Source: Guyanagaster necrorhizus
Lineage: Eukaryota; Basidiomycota; Agaricomycetes; Agaricales; Physalacriaceae
Direction of reading: 5' to 3'
Assembly (NCBI RefSeq): GCF_019112545.1
Contig: NW_025064934.1
Coordinates: forward strand, 124,001 to 188,000
Length of the DNA: 64,000 nucleotides
Shown here in pieces: positions 1 through 10,331 of this stretch. Position 1 is the stretch's first letter. Each line of letters begins with the position of its first letter. The position numbers and the translations under genes are program-made. Below the pieces are notes generated by a model that was not told the DNA's origin, ran no database searches, and was given only the letters and a program-made list of their open reading frames with translations.

Positions 1-2291
1 TGCGAGAGTACAATGTTACGCGGATCCTCCGGCAAAATTCAACATTCAATGCCGATGCCTATCACGAGTATAGCCCTCTTTTCATATCGTAAGATTAATC
101 AGGTCCGACCAACTATGGCCCTCGTTGACGACTTCCCTATAGAACGACGTTCGCAATTTCATACGGGTACGCCGAGGTTTCCACTCGAACTGCAGGTGAC
201 GAGGTACTGACTATGTATTTAGCCTGTCGTTTGCCGCAATAACTGCCACGATAATGCACGCGATCCTATTTTTCCGAAAACAAATATGGATACAGAGCTG
301 CCGTGCCTTGCATGAGCAGCCCGATATTCATTCCCGTCTAATGTCAAAATATAAACAAGGTATGAGTCTGCACCTTTTCAAGTTCAACTGACATTAAATC
401 TATTTCGTCAGTACCGGAATGGTGGTACCTTGGTATATTCTTTACAATGTTCGTCCTCGGTGTAATCAGCATCGAAGTATGGCCCACGTACGTCTGCTGC
501 GCACCATATTTTCTCGGTATCTCTAACCGACGTGTCCTTGACAGAGAAATGCCGGTCTGGGCATTTCTTCTAGCGCTTGTCATCGGTCCGCACATTTTCC
601 CGTCGATCCTGGTAACGACTCCTCAACTCCATTTCATCCAGCTTTCACATACGTCATCCCTGTGGGCATGATACAAGCCATCACGAACCAACAAGTCGGA
701 ACGAAGTGAGCTTTCTGCTTCAATAAGGTGTTCTCAGGCCCACGGGCACCTCTTAGTGTTATCACGGAGCTCGTCATCGGATACGCTCGTCCCGGCCGTC
801 CCGTCGCCATGATGATGTTCAAGACGTGGGGTTACATTGTATAGGTCCTTCCACTGCCACATTGTTGCCGTTGGCTGATCCGGGTTCTAGACCATGTCAC
901 AAGCTCTGACATTCACTTCCGACTTTAAGCTTGGGCATTACATGAAAATCCCTCCGCGGTCGATGTTTTGGGCCCAGGTTATTATTTCCCTACATTCTCT
1001 TGGCTGTCTCTCATGGGGTCATTGCACGTAGGTCATAGCCACTACTGTCGCTGGTACAGTACAGCTAGGAGTGCAGTCATGGATGTTCACGAACATAGAG
1101 TAGGTGACTTTTTCCTGTTTGTTTGCAACCTTATTAATCCGGGTGGTAGGGGAATGTGCTCCCCTGACCAAAAAGACGGTTTCATATGTCCGGGTACGGA
1201 GGTATTTGGGACCGCTAGTATCATCGTAAGCTATCATCTGAGAGCTCCTTGTCTAGACATTAATGGCGGAATGTTTCTAGTGGGGTGTCATCGGCCCGGG
1301 GCTGCAGTTTTCCAAAGGACAAACTTATTAGTGCGTTGATCGCGCCTCTAATCGTCTTCTATACTAAGGAACCATATAGTCGTAAGATTTTGATCCAAAT
1401 TTCTCGTTTCTTTCTGATTCTTCCCACTCAATAGCGCTGGTTTACTTTTTCCTGATCGGGGCCATCGCTCCCCTAGTCATATATTTTGTAGGCAGGCGAT
1501 ATCCGAGCAGCTGGCTGAGATATGTCAAGTACGTTCTTTTCTACGCATTTTACGACATCGTTGACACCGACTACAGCTTGTATGTCCTCATTATCACGCT
1601 CGTCCGCGTTATCTGATAGCTTTAAAAGCCCCGTTATCTTCAACGGAACTGGACTCATACCACCCGCCACTTCTATCAATTACGTTCCTTGGGCGTGAGT
1701 GTTTGCAGCCCTTTCCCGTCTGATGGTTAATCCAATACCTTTTCTAAACAGTGCAGTGGGAATGCTGTTCCAATATTACATTCGAAGGCAGGCACCTCTC
1801 GCTACCGAGATATCTCCCTTCTTGCCGACATTTTACATCTCAGACGACACTTCTCCTGGTGGACGAAATACAATTGTACGTTCGCTTAACACCCTTGAGT
1901 CCGCGACTCATTCAAACACAGATGTCTTGTCGGCCGCCCTTGACGCCGGGACGACCGTCTCGATTATCGTGATATTCTTTTGGTAGGAGACTATTCCTAT
2001 ACCAGGACCTGAGAAATGACTGACGTGGAGATAGCCTGCAATATCCCAGGAACGGAACGGTCAGATTTCCGTTTAACCTTGAGATCTCGTTCCTGACAGA
2101 TGTAGATCGGCTTGGATACAATACAATCGTGGTGGGGAAACACAGTCCCGTTCAAAGGTGCGGATTATGGGCCAGGTGGGATCGGCACACCAGTCAAGGC
2201 ATTAGCGCCGGGGGAAACTTTCGGGTAAGGAGGCTACCATATAACCGTGTTATGTTGACCTCTTTTTCGCCGTAGGCCGAGTATGTGGTAA
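1..2291 (+). CDS. Oligopeptide transporter (OPT family), 5'-truncated by window edge
   Basis: Spliced reading gives the C-terminal part of a fungal OPT-family proton-coupled oligopeptide transporter of the plasma membrane. It opens mid-protein ([20 protein letters not shown]) and shows family blocks in order: [114 protein letters not shown] and [14 protein letters not shown]. The last intron uses a GTAAGG donor after position 2224 and joins to a short terminal exon ending PSMW and a TAA at 2289-2291; without splicing the frame would stop at 2226-2228, so the spliced end fits better. About a dozen introns are needed. One at 1787-1843 has a GC donor. The blocks run without an internal stop, so the gene looks functional. 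The start lies upstream of the window. Confidence 0.9.
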
Positions 2292-3305
2292 ACGAAATAC
2301 AGCGTCTTTTAAAGTGACGCATGCTATCTCCACGTAGGACTAGCATGTAGGGCTGATTCGATGTATAATTTGCTGCATAAGCTGTACATATAAAATAGTT
2401 GTATCATCGTACCTGTATATGAGCAAGTATTTATACATCTATCTCAATGTCCCTTGAACCAAAAATTGTCGATTTTGTGGATTTTGAACCTGACCAGTTC
2501 TATCCTCCCAGTAGGGCAGTCTCTTGATGTTAATATGCTCGTCGTGCTGGCCCATCGAAGAACTAATCCTCAAGGAGCCAACGCCTGTCCGGCAGAGGTT
2601 GAGAGCCGGGGAATAAAAATAGGAAAATATACAGTCCTCAGGGAGTACCTTCAGAAGATGCATAATCTTACCCACAGGTCCTTTCACATCTATACATACG
2701 AGTTACAGCAATTATATGCCAACATTAGTTCATCAAAAATCACAGTGTCACTGGAGGAAACCCTCCGGAAAGATGCGGCCACGCCGATCCTAGCCATACG
2801 GCCTTTTGACTGCTGCAAGTGTGGGATAATATAAGACGCCTTCGATGAGGTTTTTCCCTCAGAACATAAGGATTTACGAAACCCTTCTCATGCTGAAGGT
2901 CTGGACTAAATAGGAACCGAGATGTCGGTAAGAAATCTCCTTCCAATGGTCCGCGACAAGTCGCCGAGTCTGCCATAAAGGTCAATCCGTGCAAAGCGGA
3001 TCTCTTCTCGAAATGAAGGGATAGCAGCCGGTCAACAGACGGCAGTGAAATTCACGTATTGATCCACCGGAGATTGCGCAACCTTTTAACTTCCTGAGGC
3101 AAGAGAAGTATCCCGAACAAGTGCCTGTCCAGAAGAAGTAACGACCTGGCCCTTGGGTCCACCAGAAGTACTTAGTGGTGGCGAGGAAAATGAAGGGTGT
3201 TTTATATAATATAATCATGCCCATATGTTTGAAATGGATCGCCAGCGTACAATTTCGAAATGTGACCTGAAATTCCATCACTAACATGTGTCCCCATTGG
3301 TGTTT
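2292..3305. other. Intergenic, no gene recognised
   Basis: Downstream of the OPT gene. It holds open frames of 80-126 codons on both strands (for example 2454-2834 +), but none shows a recognisable motif or convincing splice structure. The first part is AT-rich and may be the OPT 3' UTR. Confidence 0.4.
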
Positions 3306-3372
3306 GTCAAGACGCTTCACTTGTCAACTTTTCCATGAGCCTCTCGTGTAGTTGAAGAGTCTTATCTGTTCT
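3306..3372 (-). pseudogene. Duplicated 3'-end fragment of the neighbouring coiled-coil gene
   Basis: About 67 bases resemble 4121-4188, the last codons and stop of the coiled-coil gene, at roughly 80% identity by eye. The shared core is ttttccatgagcctctc. Relative to the intact copy this one lacks one base within the codons for LFQLRE, so its frame is broken before the stop. It lies about 815 bp downstream of the real 3' end in the same orientation, as expected of a small tandem duplication remnant. Confidence 0.6.
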
Positions 3373-4122
3373 GCAGTGCTAGGGTAGGATTAATAAGTCT
3401 GCGGACTTGTTAACTGTTACTTATTAACACTGACACCTGGGGCCATGTTAATAACATTATGTGATCGCCGTTCATAAACGAGCCCATTTGCTCTGGCCCT
3501 TCTAGGGCATCTCGTTGGCAGTTACATCAGCTATGAATGTGGGTTGTTGGTGGATACGACGCTCAATGTTAAGTGGCGGGGGCAAAATGGTGAGTCGGAG
3601 CGCTCTGTCATAAAATAACACATCGTACAACCGCTGGGACCACAACCTATGCATTATTGATCAATTTTGGGCTTTCTCTGACCGGCCTGATCTCTTGCTG
3701 CCTTCTGAGACTTATCAACTGCCAGATACTTATTAACATGTCCGTTTCGCGGCCATATATTAGCCTCACACTTATTAACCGTACCGAATTCTGCATGCAC
3801 CTCCAGAGTTGTGTTTGGAGAACAAACACCCTGTTTTTGAGCTTAAAGCAGTTGGAGTAGTGGTTACACGATGTTGAGTCACAGGAGACCTGGACATTTC
3901 TGAGGGCCACTGAAGGGCCAATTCCAACTCTTCGAAAACGGTCATACAAGACGGATCTCCTCTAGACCGCTCGATGACACTGACCAATGTTTATAAAGTG
4001 GATGTTGCACAAATACACTATATGCCGCCTCGAAGAGATGCTCTAGAAGGCAGACGCGCGAAGGCAACAGGCCGTTCGCGACATGATATTCAACGACCAA
4101 TCGCGGTTGCTTCCGGTCTCCG
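3373..4122. other. Intergenic, no gene recognised
   Basis: Lies between the duplicated fragment and the coiled-coil gene. The word cttattaac recurs at about 3420, 3728 and 3771. No gene was recognised; the open frames of 65-100 codons on both strands lack motifs. Confidence 0.4.
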
Positions 4123-4927
4123 TCAAGACACCCCACTTGTCATCTTTTCCATGAGCCTCTCACGTAGCTGAAAGAGCTTCACCTGCTCTTCGCGCGCCTC
4201 GCGGAGTTGTGTACGTGCGAGGTCCAGGTTCTGGATAAACATCGGTCAGGGCCATGAAAGGTTTTACGGGAGAGACGTACCGGCGGCACGCCCTTGAACG
4301 CCTTGATCTTGCTCCGCTTCGCCTTTATCTGCTCTTTGCGCTGCTTGATACGGTCGGACTGGGCTATAAGATCAGAGATCGTGACGGGTGGCTCTGAGAT
4401 CGGCAGCGCGGAAAGTTCCTTGCGATATTCCTTTGCTTTGCGAAGGAGGGCTTCCCGTCTGCGGATGGTATCTTCCACGGATTCCCCGGACTGAATGTCT
4501 GATTGAAAATGTTCCGTCCACCTGTAAATTAAATAGTGCAGGGTCGTTTCTATTTGAAATTAGACTGAGCCCACTTTTTTATCTGATAGTGCTCATGCTT
4601 GGCCGTGGCGAGATGAGCGACGAGCTGCCTCTCGATAAACGCCAAACGAATCTGCATTTGCTTCAAGGAGAGCTGCTCCTCCGACAGCTGGACGAGGGCG
4701 CGGGAATAGCTGGATATTGTGAGTATTTCATATGCGGGGCATGTCAAAAATTTTACTTTGCAAAAGACATATCGTCGAGGCCCAGAATTTCGGCTACCGA
4801 GACTAGTGCCTCGAGTTTCTGTTCAAGTTCATCCGGTAGACCTGCAAAAGGGAATAATGTCACTGTTTTTCCAGTCTTCCCCCCTCAAGGAGATCAGCAC
4901 TGCGCACTTACTCTGGACGACCTCCAT
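4123..4927 (-). CDS. Coiled-coil protein, tentatively HAUS augmin-like subunit 1
   Basis: Five exons splice into a protein of about 200 residues, starting MEVVQSLPDELEQKLEAL and ending RERLMEKMTSGVS, stop at 4123-4125. Introns have clean signals, for example GTAAGT directly after the 16-base first coding exon and a GTACGT donor after KAFKGVPP. The product is almost entirely heptad-rich helix (SEEQLSLKQMQIRLAFIERQ; RRREALLRKAKEYRKELSAL; RIKQRKEQIKAKRSKIKAF). Size, helical content and the GxPPxLxLA-type segment before a final helix recall fungal HAUS1, a subunit of augmin, which recruits gamma-tubulin to spindle microtubules. I am sure of the gene and less sure of the name; another small coiled-coil spindle or vesicle protein is possible. 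It is divergent from APC11, 219 bp away. Confidence 0.6.
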
Positions 4928-5146
4928 GTCCACGACGACTTACTTCCGCCGCTGTGAGAAGAATCAGCGTAAGAGACCGAAAAACGCCGACGGCAGGTCA
5001 CTCGACAAACGCGAATAATGACAATCACCACGAACGCGACACGTACACAAGTACAAACAAACACGGATGTCGTAAGCTTTGTTGACTTTCATTGACCGGG
5101 TAATATTCGATGTCCTTCCATTCTTGTTCTCGAACCACCATCTACA
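4928..5146. promoter_or_regulatory. Bidirectional promoter between coiled-coil gene and APC11
   Basis: Only 219 bp separate the two divergent start codons, so both promoters and 5' UTRs must share this interval. No TATA box is obvious. Inferred from gene layout. Confidence 0.45.
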
Positions 5147-5558
5147 ATGAAAGTCAATGTCAAATCCTGGCATGCTGTCGCTCAATGGCAATGGGACACA
5201 GGCAACGACCAGGACGACGACCCCGAGGGCGATGTATGCGGGATATGCAGGGTGGCCTATGAGGGTTGCTGCCCAACTTGCAAGGTACCGGGAGATGACT
5301 GTCCTCTTAGTGCGTTCCTTTGCCGTCTTTTTTCCACTTCTTTTCTGAGGATCGTCCCTCTATAGTATGGGGTGAATGCAGCCACGTTTTCCACATGCAC
5401 TGCCTCTTGAAATGGATCTCGACGTCTTCGTCGAAGCAGCAATGCCCTATGGATCGTCGGACGTGGGGTGCGTGGCATTTTTTTTTCTCTCGCATACCTT
5501 TTGCTCATGATTCTCTACAGTAACCGCTGAACGTAAGGTCGGCGGCTCGAAGACATGA
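5147..5558 (+). CDS. APC11: Anaphase-promoting complex subunit 11 (RING-H2)
   Basis: Three exons (5147-5309, 5366-5467, 5521-5558) encode 100 residues. The start MKVNVKSWHAVAQWQWDTG, the RING-H2 ligands in CGICRVAYEGCCPTCKVPGD, then ECSHVFHMHCLLKWI and QQCPMDRRTWVTAER match APC11 along its full length. APC11 is the catalytic RING subunit of the APC/C ubiquitin ligase: it binds the E2 and zinc and drives cyclin and securin ubiquitination in the nucleus. All expected Cys and His ligands are visible. The first intron interrupts DCPL/IW, where most homologues have V instead of I. Length is normal for the family. Confidence 0.94.
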
Positions 5559-7818
5559 AGACCAGCCGCATTCGCATCCACGCACGCCACCGTTGTATCC
5601 ATATACGCTGTATTCTACCGAGGATTTATTACCCACGCTTCATCTTCCCCGCCCATCTCACCTACGCCTTTCGCGTTTGTACTTAGATACCCCACCCCCA
5701 CGGATTTTCAAGGGTTTTCAAAAAGTCATTCCATCTCGGAGTTCTTGGTTTACCTTTGTAGTTTATTGGTATACACTTATACGATAACGATACAATGTAC
5801 TTTTATTCTCCTTACTCTTCGCCGCGCAACGGAAGCAAAACGAAACGGGGACGCTGGGTCTTGGGTGGCTATGATCAGGGTCGTTTGTATTTCAATTGTT
5901 TCGTTGATGTTTTCCTAGCTCCAGGCATACATGTCTCGACACCATCATTACGTCGCTTGTTGTGTATCCGAGCTCAGGCTAGACCAGTAAGCGCCGCTGA
6001 CGTTTTCTTTGTGAATATGTGCTGATCTATTCTTCTAAAATAAGTATGTGGTCGCCGCGACACTGAGGCCATCTCATCTGTTGCCTCGATATATGAATTC
6101 CACCGAAGCTTGCACGCTCATGAGATGAGGCAGCCTCAGTTTCGCTCCATGCTCGTTTCTAACAGGGAGCCCAGAGCGTAATTCCTGGTCTTTCTTTGAG
6201 TTAGAACACCTTCAGTCTCTATTTCCACGTTGCATAATGGGGTCAAGTCGGGGAAATTTGAAACTCAACATTGTTTCGCTGTCCAATGTGGGGCGCTCAA
6301 TCTGGATGTATCTCGTTACCAGCCTATTAGATGCATGGCAGCAATGCATCGGAGCATGGGTATGAAGCTCGCAAGCTCCGGAGCGCTGGAACCGTTCAAA
6401 TTTGAGCAAGTATGCTATCACTTGACCTTCGCGCAGCTACTGATGATGGTCCTCTATCTATCAAAGAATAATCTCGCTCGGACGAACAAGGCAACAAACG
6501 CAAGAGCACATCCTTGCTTGCCACTAGGTGACTGGTATTAGGAGATGCCAGGGTTACCACCGGCACTCCACATCTTTGCTAGACTCCAGCGCTTGCCCTC
6601 TTCCGTAATCCACGCCGCGTTTCTTCCTACCGCTTACAATTATCCCCTTTTTCCTCTATCGGATCACGTTTTAGAGGAATCTTCTACCGATGGTTGGCTT
6701 CATTCACAGCATTTCTCAAGAAACCTAGGCAGTGAACTCGCCATCGAGCCTTTACTTCCCGTCGATGTCTGATGATCTGCCTGATTCCTTCAAGACGAGG
6801 CCATTTCGGAGGTAAAAATAAAGTCCGCCTTGTGTCGGAACTTCCGAAATAGTGATTGAAAGGACCGCACCGCAGATCAGAGCGCGTCAACAGTGGCGCG
6901 TTAGTTCAATAATGGCTTGACAGTGTCGCGTGCACCTTTTGCTGTCCACACACGATCGCGCGAAAAAGAAGGATCCGGAATTGTGGGCCAGTTATTGTCT
7001 TGACTTGACGTGGACTGAGATGCATTGCCAAAGATGATCCGGAATGAAGCCGGTCCCGAGGACAGTACTAGAGTCGAGGTTTTGTGGCGCAGATTTTACG
7101 GCAGACTCGTAGCTAGACAAAAAGAATAAACCAGATCTCCAGTAAAATGAAGGAAATGTTGAATCCGTAAAACATAACGGAAGAAGTAGTCAGTTGTACC
7201 GGTCAGAGGGACAATGGACATGCCTTTTAGGTCACATGCCCCTGTCAATGGGTCAGCTGAGGCGAGGCTGGACTAAGACCCTTCTTCTTCCATTACCACC
7301 ACCAGCTTGCTGACGACTCTTAGATTCTTACGACTAGATTTCCCTACCCTTACATTTTGTCAAGAAATAGAGCCGACAAGCATCCATACATACAACGAAA
7401 AGGCGGCACTGAACGGGATACCCCATATTTCGCGGGCTGCGTGCGTGTTTCACGACTTTCTCCTGCCTTTTTTCCGGTCTAAAGGCGTCGTTCCTGCAGC
7501 AGCGAAAGAAAAAGAATTGAGCATCTCTAGAGTACTGGATACTACGTTGTGGTTGCCACGAAAACCTGCCTGATTATTTCCACGTTTTGTGCAGCAGTAC
7601 GTTTTTTGCCTTTTAAATCATCTCGCGCGCTGAAAAAGCGCTTTTTCTCAGGCTTCAGTCACAGGATCGACTATTGAAAAGAATATTTAGGTGGGCGTTA
7701 GTGGTATTGGTTCAAGTTTTTCGTGCGTTTGCAACACGAACTTTTTTTTTTTCTGCTCCGCTATTGACATGGATCCAAACAGAAACTGGCGTACGATCAA
7801 CGTAAACAAGGCACTTAC
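5559..7818. other. Intergenic, no gene recognised; includes 5' leader of the PSP1 gene
   Basis: About 2.2 kb without a gene I can support. Open frames at 6230-6541 (+) and 6545-6772 (+) lack known motifs and convincing introns. The last 500 bp are pyrimidine-rich with possible splice sites (an acceptor-like ttatttag at 7684-7691, a T-tract at 7741-7751) and probably form the promoter and leader of the next gene. Confidence 0.4.
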
Positions 7819-9899
7819 ATGGGACCGGCGACGAGCGACGAAGAGGACAGGACCAATCGCTTCTTGGCTTCCAATGGTTCTGATGCTGGTTCCGGGTCAG
7901 GACGAGAACGTGCGGCCAGCCAGCCGCCGCGTACGCCAGGACAGCAACATTTCTTCTCTTCGCCGTCGCAGCAGCCCTTCGTGCCATCAAGCATCAACGT
8001 CGTCAGTTCACCTTGGTCGAACCAGCGACTATTGAGTCCGACCCGTCAGATGGCTACCCGGAGTTCGTCCTTCTCGAATACAAATCCACAACAGAGCCAG
8101 TTCGGAACGGCCATGAGGGAGAGAAGCTTTCCTTCAACTTTTGAGGACGACGAGTCTGAACTCGAGAGTTTTGACGAGCGGTATATCCCAACTTCGCTTT
8201 CGAGGGGCAGGACCTACGCCCAGGATATCTCACGCAGTCGTTCTCAGTCGCTTGCCGCAGGAAGGCCTACTCCGATAGGCAGCCCGTATGTTGCTACTCC
8301 AAGCATGGCGAGCTGGAACGAGTCCCTGTTATCCAACCCGGTCAACATACCCGGTCGATACGGCGACATGAAACCACCAGGCTCTAGCCGGTATGGTTCA
8401 ATGGGTAGATCCCCTATCAACATTAACGCTTCTTCTCCTTCCCGGTTTGTTAGATATGACATCTCGAATATGAGCCCGTTCGTCCGCGACGTGGGTCAGA
8501 TTTTGTTGGATGACGGGTCTGCATTCAGAGAGTTATGGTCCGGGATGAATCCTCCGAGGGGTGAGAATGGTGGCGGTGGCGGCGGCAGTGGGACGGCCAG
8601 TCGAAGGCATAGCGTCAGTGTCGTACAGCCAAGGCGAGGAGCAATTGTTGGTTTCAATGCTCCAGGCGTGGAGGATGTCGACGATCAGCCATCGTTTTCT
8701 TCTGTCAATAACTATGGCCACGGTGGACTTATGTTATCGGATGAAGATCTTGCGGGCGACCTCGGACGGCTTAACATTAACGATGGTCAGTCTCCATCCC
8801 AGCCGACGAGCCAACCGTCTTCTCTGCCTATCTACGCGCCTCTGTCTCGCAGTCCGCCCTCCAACGAATTTGCGTTTCCACCGATCAATGTGAGCAAGCT
8901 GTCGCCTAGTGATGGAAGTGAGGAGCAATTTGAGTCACGCTACCGACAGCAGCAGACGACGCCTCAGCAGCAGCAGCAGCAGCAACAACAACCCTCACGG
9001 GAGCTTCACACGGCTAGGTTTATTCCAGGGCAAGGGATTCAATACTATCCTCAGACGACCAGCTTCTCTTCTCCCACGCGTGCACGAGCCCCTTCCTACT
9101 CCAACACTGTTGCCTCGCCGACCTCGACTCGAGCGCCGCCGCCGCAAAGCCAGCCGATCCACCACCGGCTTCCTTCTTCGGAGCATGAGCTTGGAAAGGG
9201 TCTGCCCCTCCACTCGGTGCCGTCTTCGTGGCCGCTATACATCGTGGAGTTTAAGGCGGGTCGAACAGATCTTTTCTACCTTACGGATCTGTCACAGGAG
9301 ATTCGCGTGGGTGATTTGGTGATGGTGGAGGCTGATCGAGGAAAGGATTTGGGCAAGGTGGTCAATGATAGTATTACGGTCGAGGAGGTGGAGGCATTCC
9401 AGAGAGATAGACAGGGCAGGGACGAAGAGGAAGGCCCTGTGAGTCCTGGAGGGAGCGGAGGAGGCAGTAGTGGTGGTTCGAAGAAGGAGATTAACCCAAA
9501 AATGATCTATGGCAAGGCGTCCACGCATGATGCTCAGTATGTTTGATTTCCCTTTCTCACGACACGAACAGCAGCCTGACCGTCGCTATCTAAGGCTGTT
9601 AATGTCCAAGATGCAAGACGAGGCTAAAGCGCTGCAGCTGTGCCAGAGCAAGGTGCGCGCCAAGAAGCTGCCGATGGAGGTCGTCGACGCCGAGTATCAG
9701 TGGGACCGGCGCAAGTTGACGTTCTACTTTATTGCGGAGAAGAGGATCGATTTTAGGGAGCTCGTCAGGGAGCTGTTCCGGTAAGCAGGAACACACCGGT
9801 TTCGCTGGGTCGGGTTGGTTGCTTACAATTTTTGCTTTCAGGTTGTACAAGACGAGGATATGGATGGCTTCCCTTCAAGGAGGCAGCTACGAGCAGTAA
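7819..9899 (+). CDS. PSP1 C-terminal domain protein
   Basis: Three exons (7819-9536, 9595-9780, 9842-9899) encode about 653 residues. The N-terminal 430 or so are low-complexity Ser/Pro-rich sequence with a Gly run near residue 252 and a Gln run near residue 385. The C-terminal part is a PSP1 domain: YIVEFKAGRTDLFYL, VRVGDLVMVEADRGKDLGKV (seen here as IRVGDLVMVEADRGKDLGKV), MQDEAKALQLCQSKVRAKKL, MEVVDAEYQWDRRKLTFYF and RIDFRELVRELFRLYKTRIW. PSP1 proteins share this domain with bacterial proteins; the yeast member was found as a suppressor of DNA polymerase alpha mutations, and its biochemical role is unclear. The disordered N-terminus suggests a regulatory or RNP-associated protein (inference). 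The first ATG of the long frame is used; an upstream ATG at 7770 is in another frame and could be a short uORF. Confidence 0.87.
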
Positions 9900-10325
9900 T
9901 CACGCGCGCAACAATGATGACTATACCACCACCACCACCACCACCAACGTTTCTCGCACACTCAAAACTTTTTGTCTTCCCTCCGCTTTTCCTTCGTATT
10001 ATTCTTGGTATATATATATTTCTTAGGCATATTTGGATAGACCATGCATGCACTCTATTCTATCTATTATATTCTTTCTTGTTCTGTACTTGTATATGTA
10101 TAGTTCGCCTTTTTTTTCCCCCTCTGTCTCCCCGCTTTACTGGCTCATGGTCATCGTTATTATCTATTTTGAGACCCACGTGTACAGTAGTCCTTCAATG
10201 TTTCTGCGTCTTGATCTTTGCACCTTTTGACGGTTTCTTTTTGGACTGGAGGGTGGGGGGTCTTTGCGATGATGATTGAGTAAAGTAGGATAAAACTACA
10301 TTGTATTAGTAACTGTTATAAGGCC

Positions 10326-10331
10326 AATAAA
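10326..10331 (+). terminator. Possible polyadenylation signal of the PSP1 gene
   Basis: An AATAAA hexamer lies 427 bp after the PSP1 stop, following a T-rich stretch. Position and orientation fit a 3' end, but fungal signals are loose. Confidence 0.35.

Noticed and set aside
2454..2834. 126-codon plus-strand frame downstream of the OPT gene
   Set aside because: No family motif, no clear splice partners, AT-rich codon use unlike neighbouring genes.
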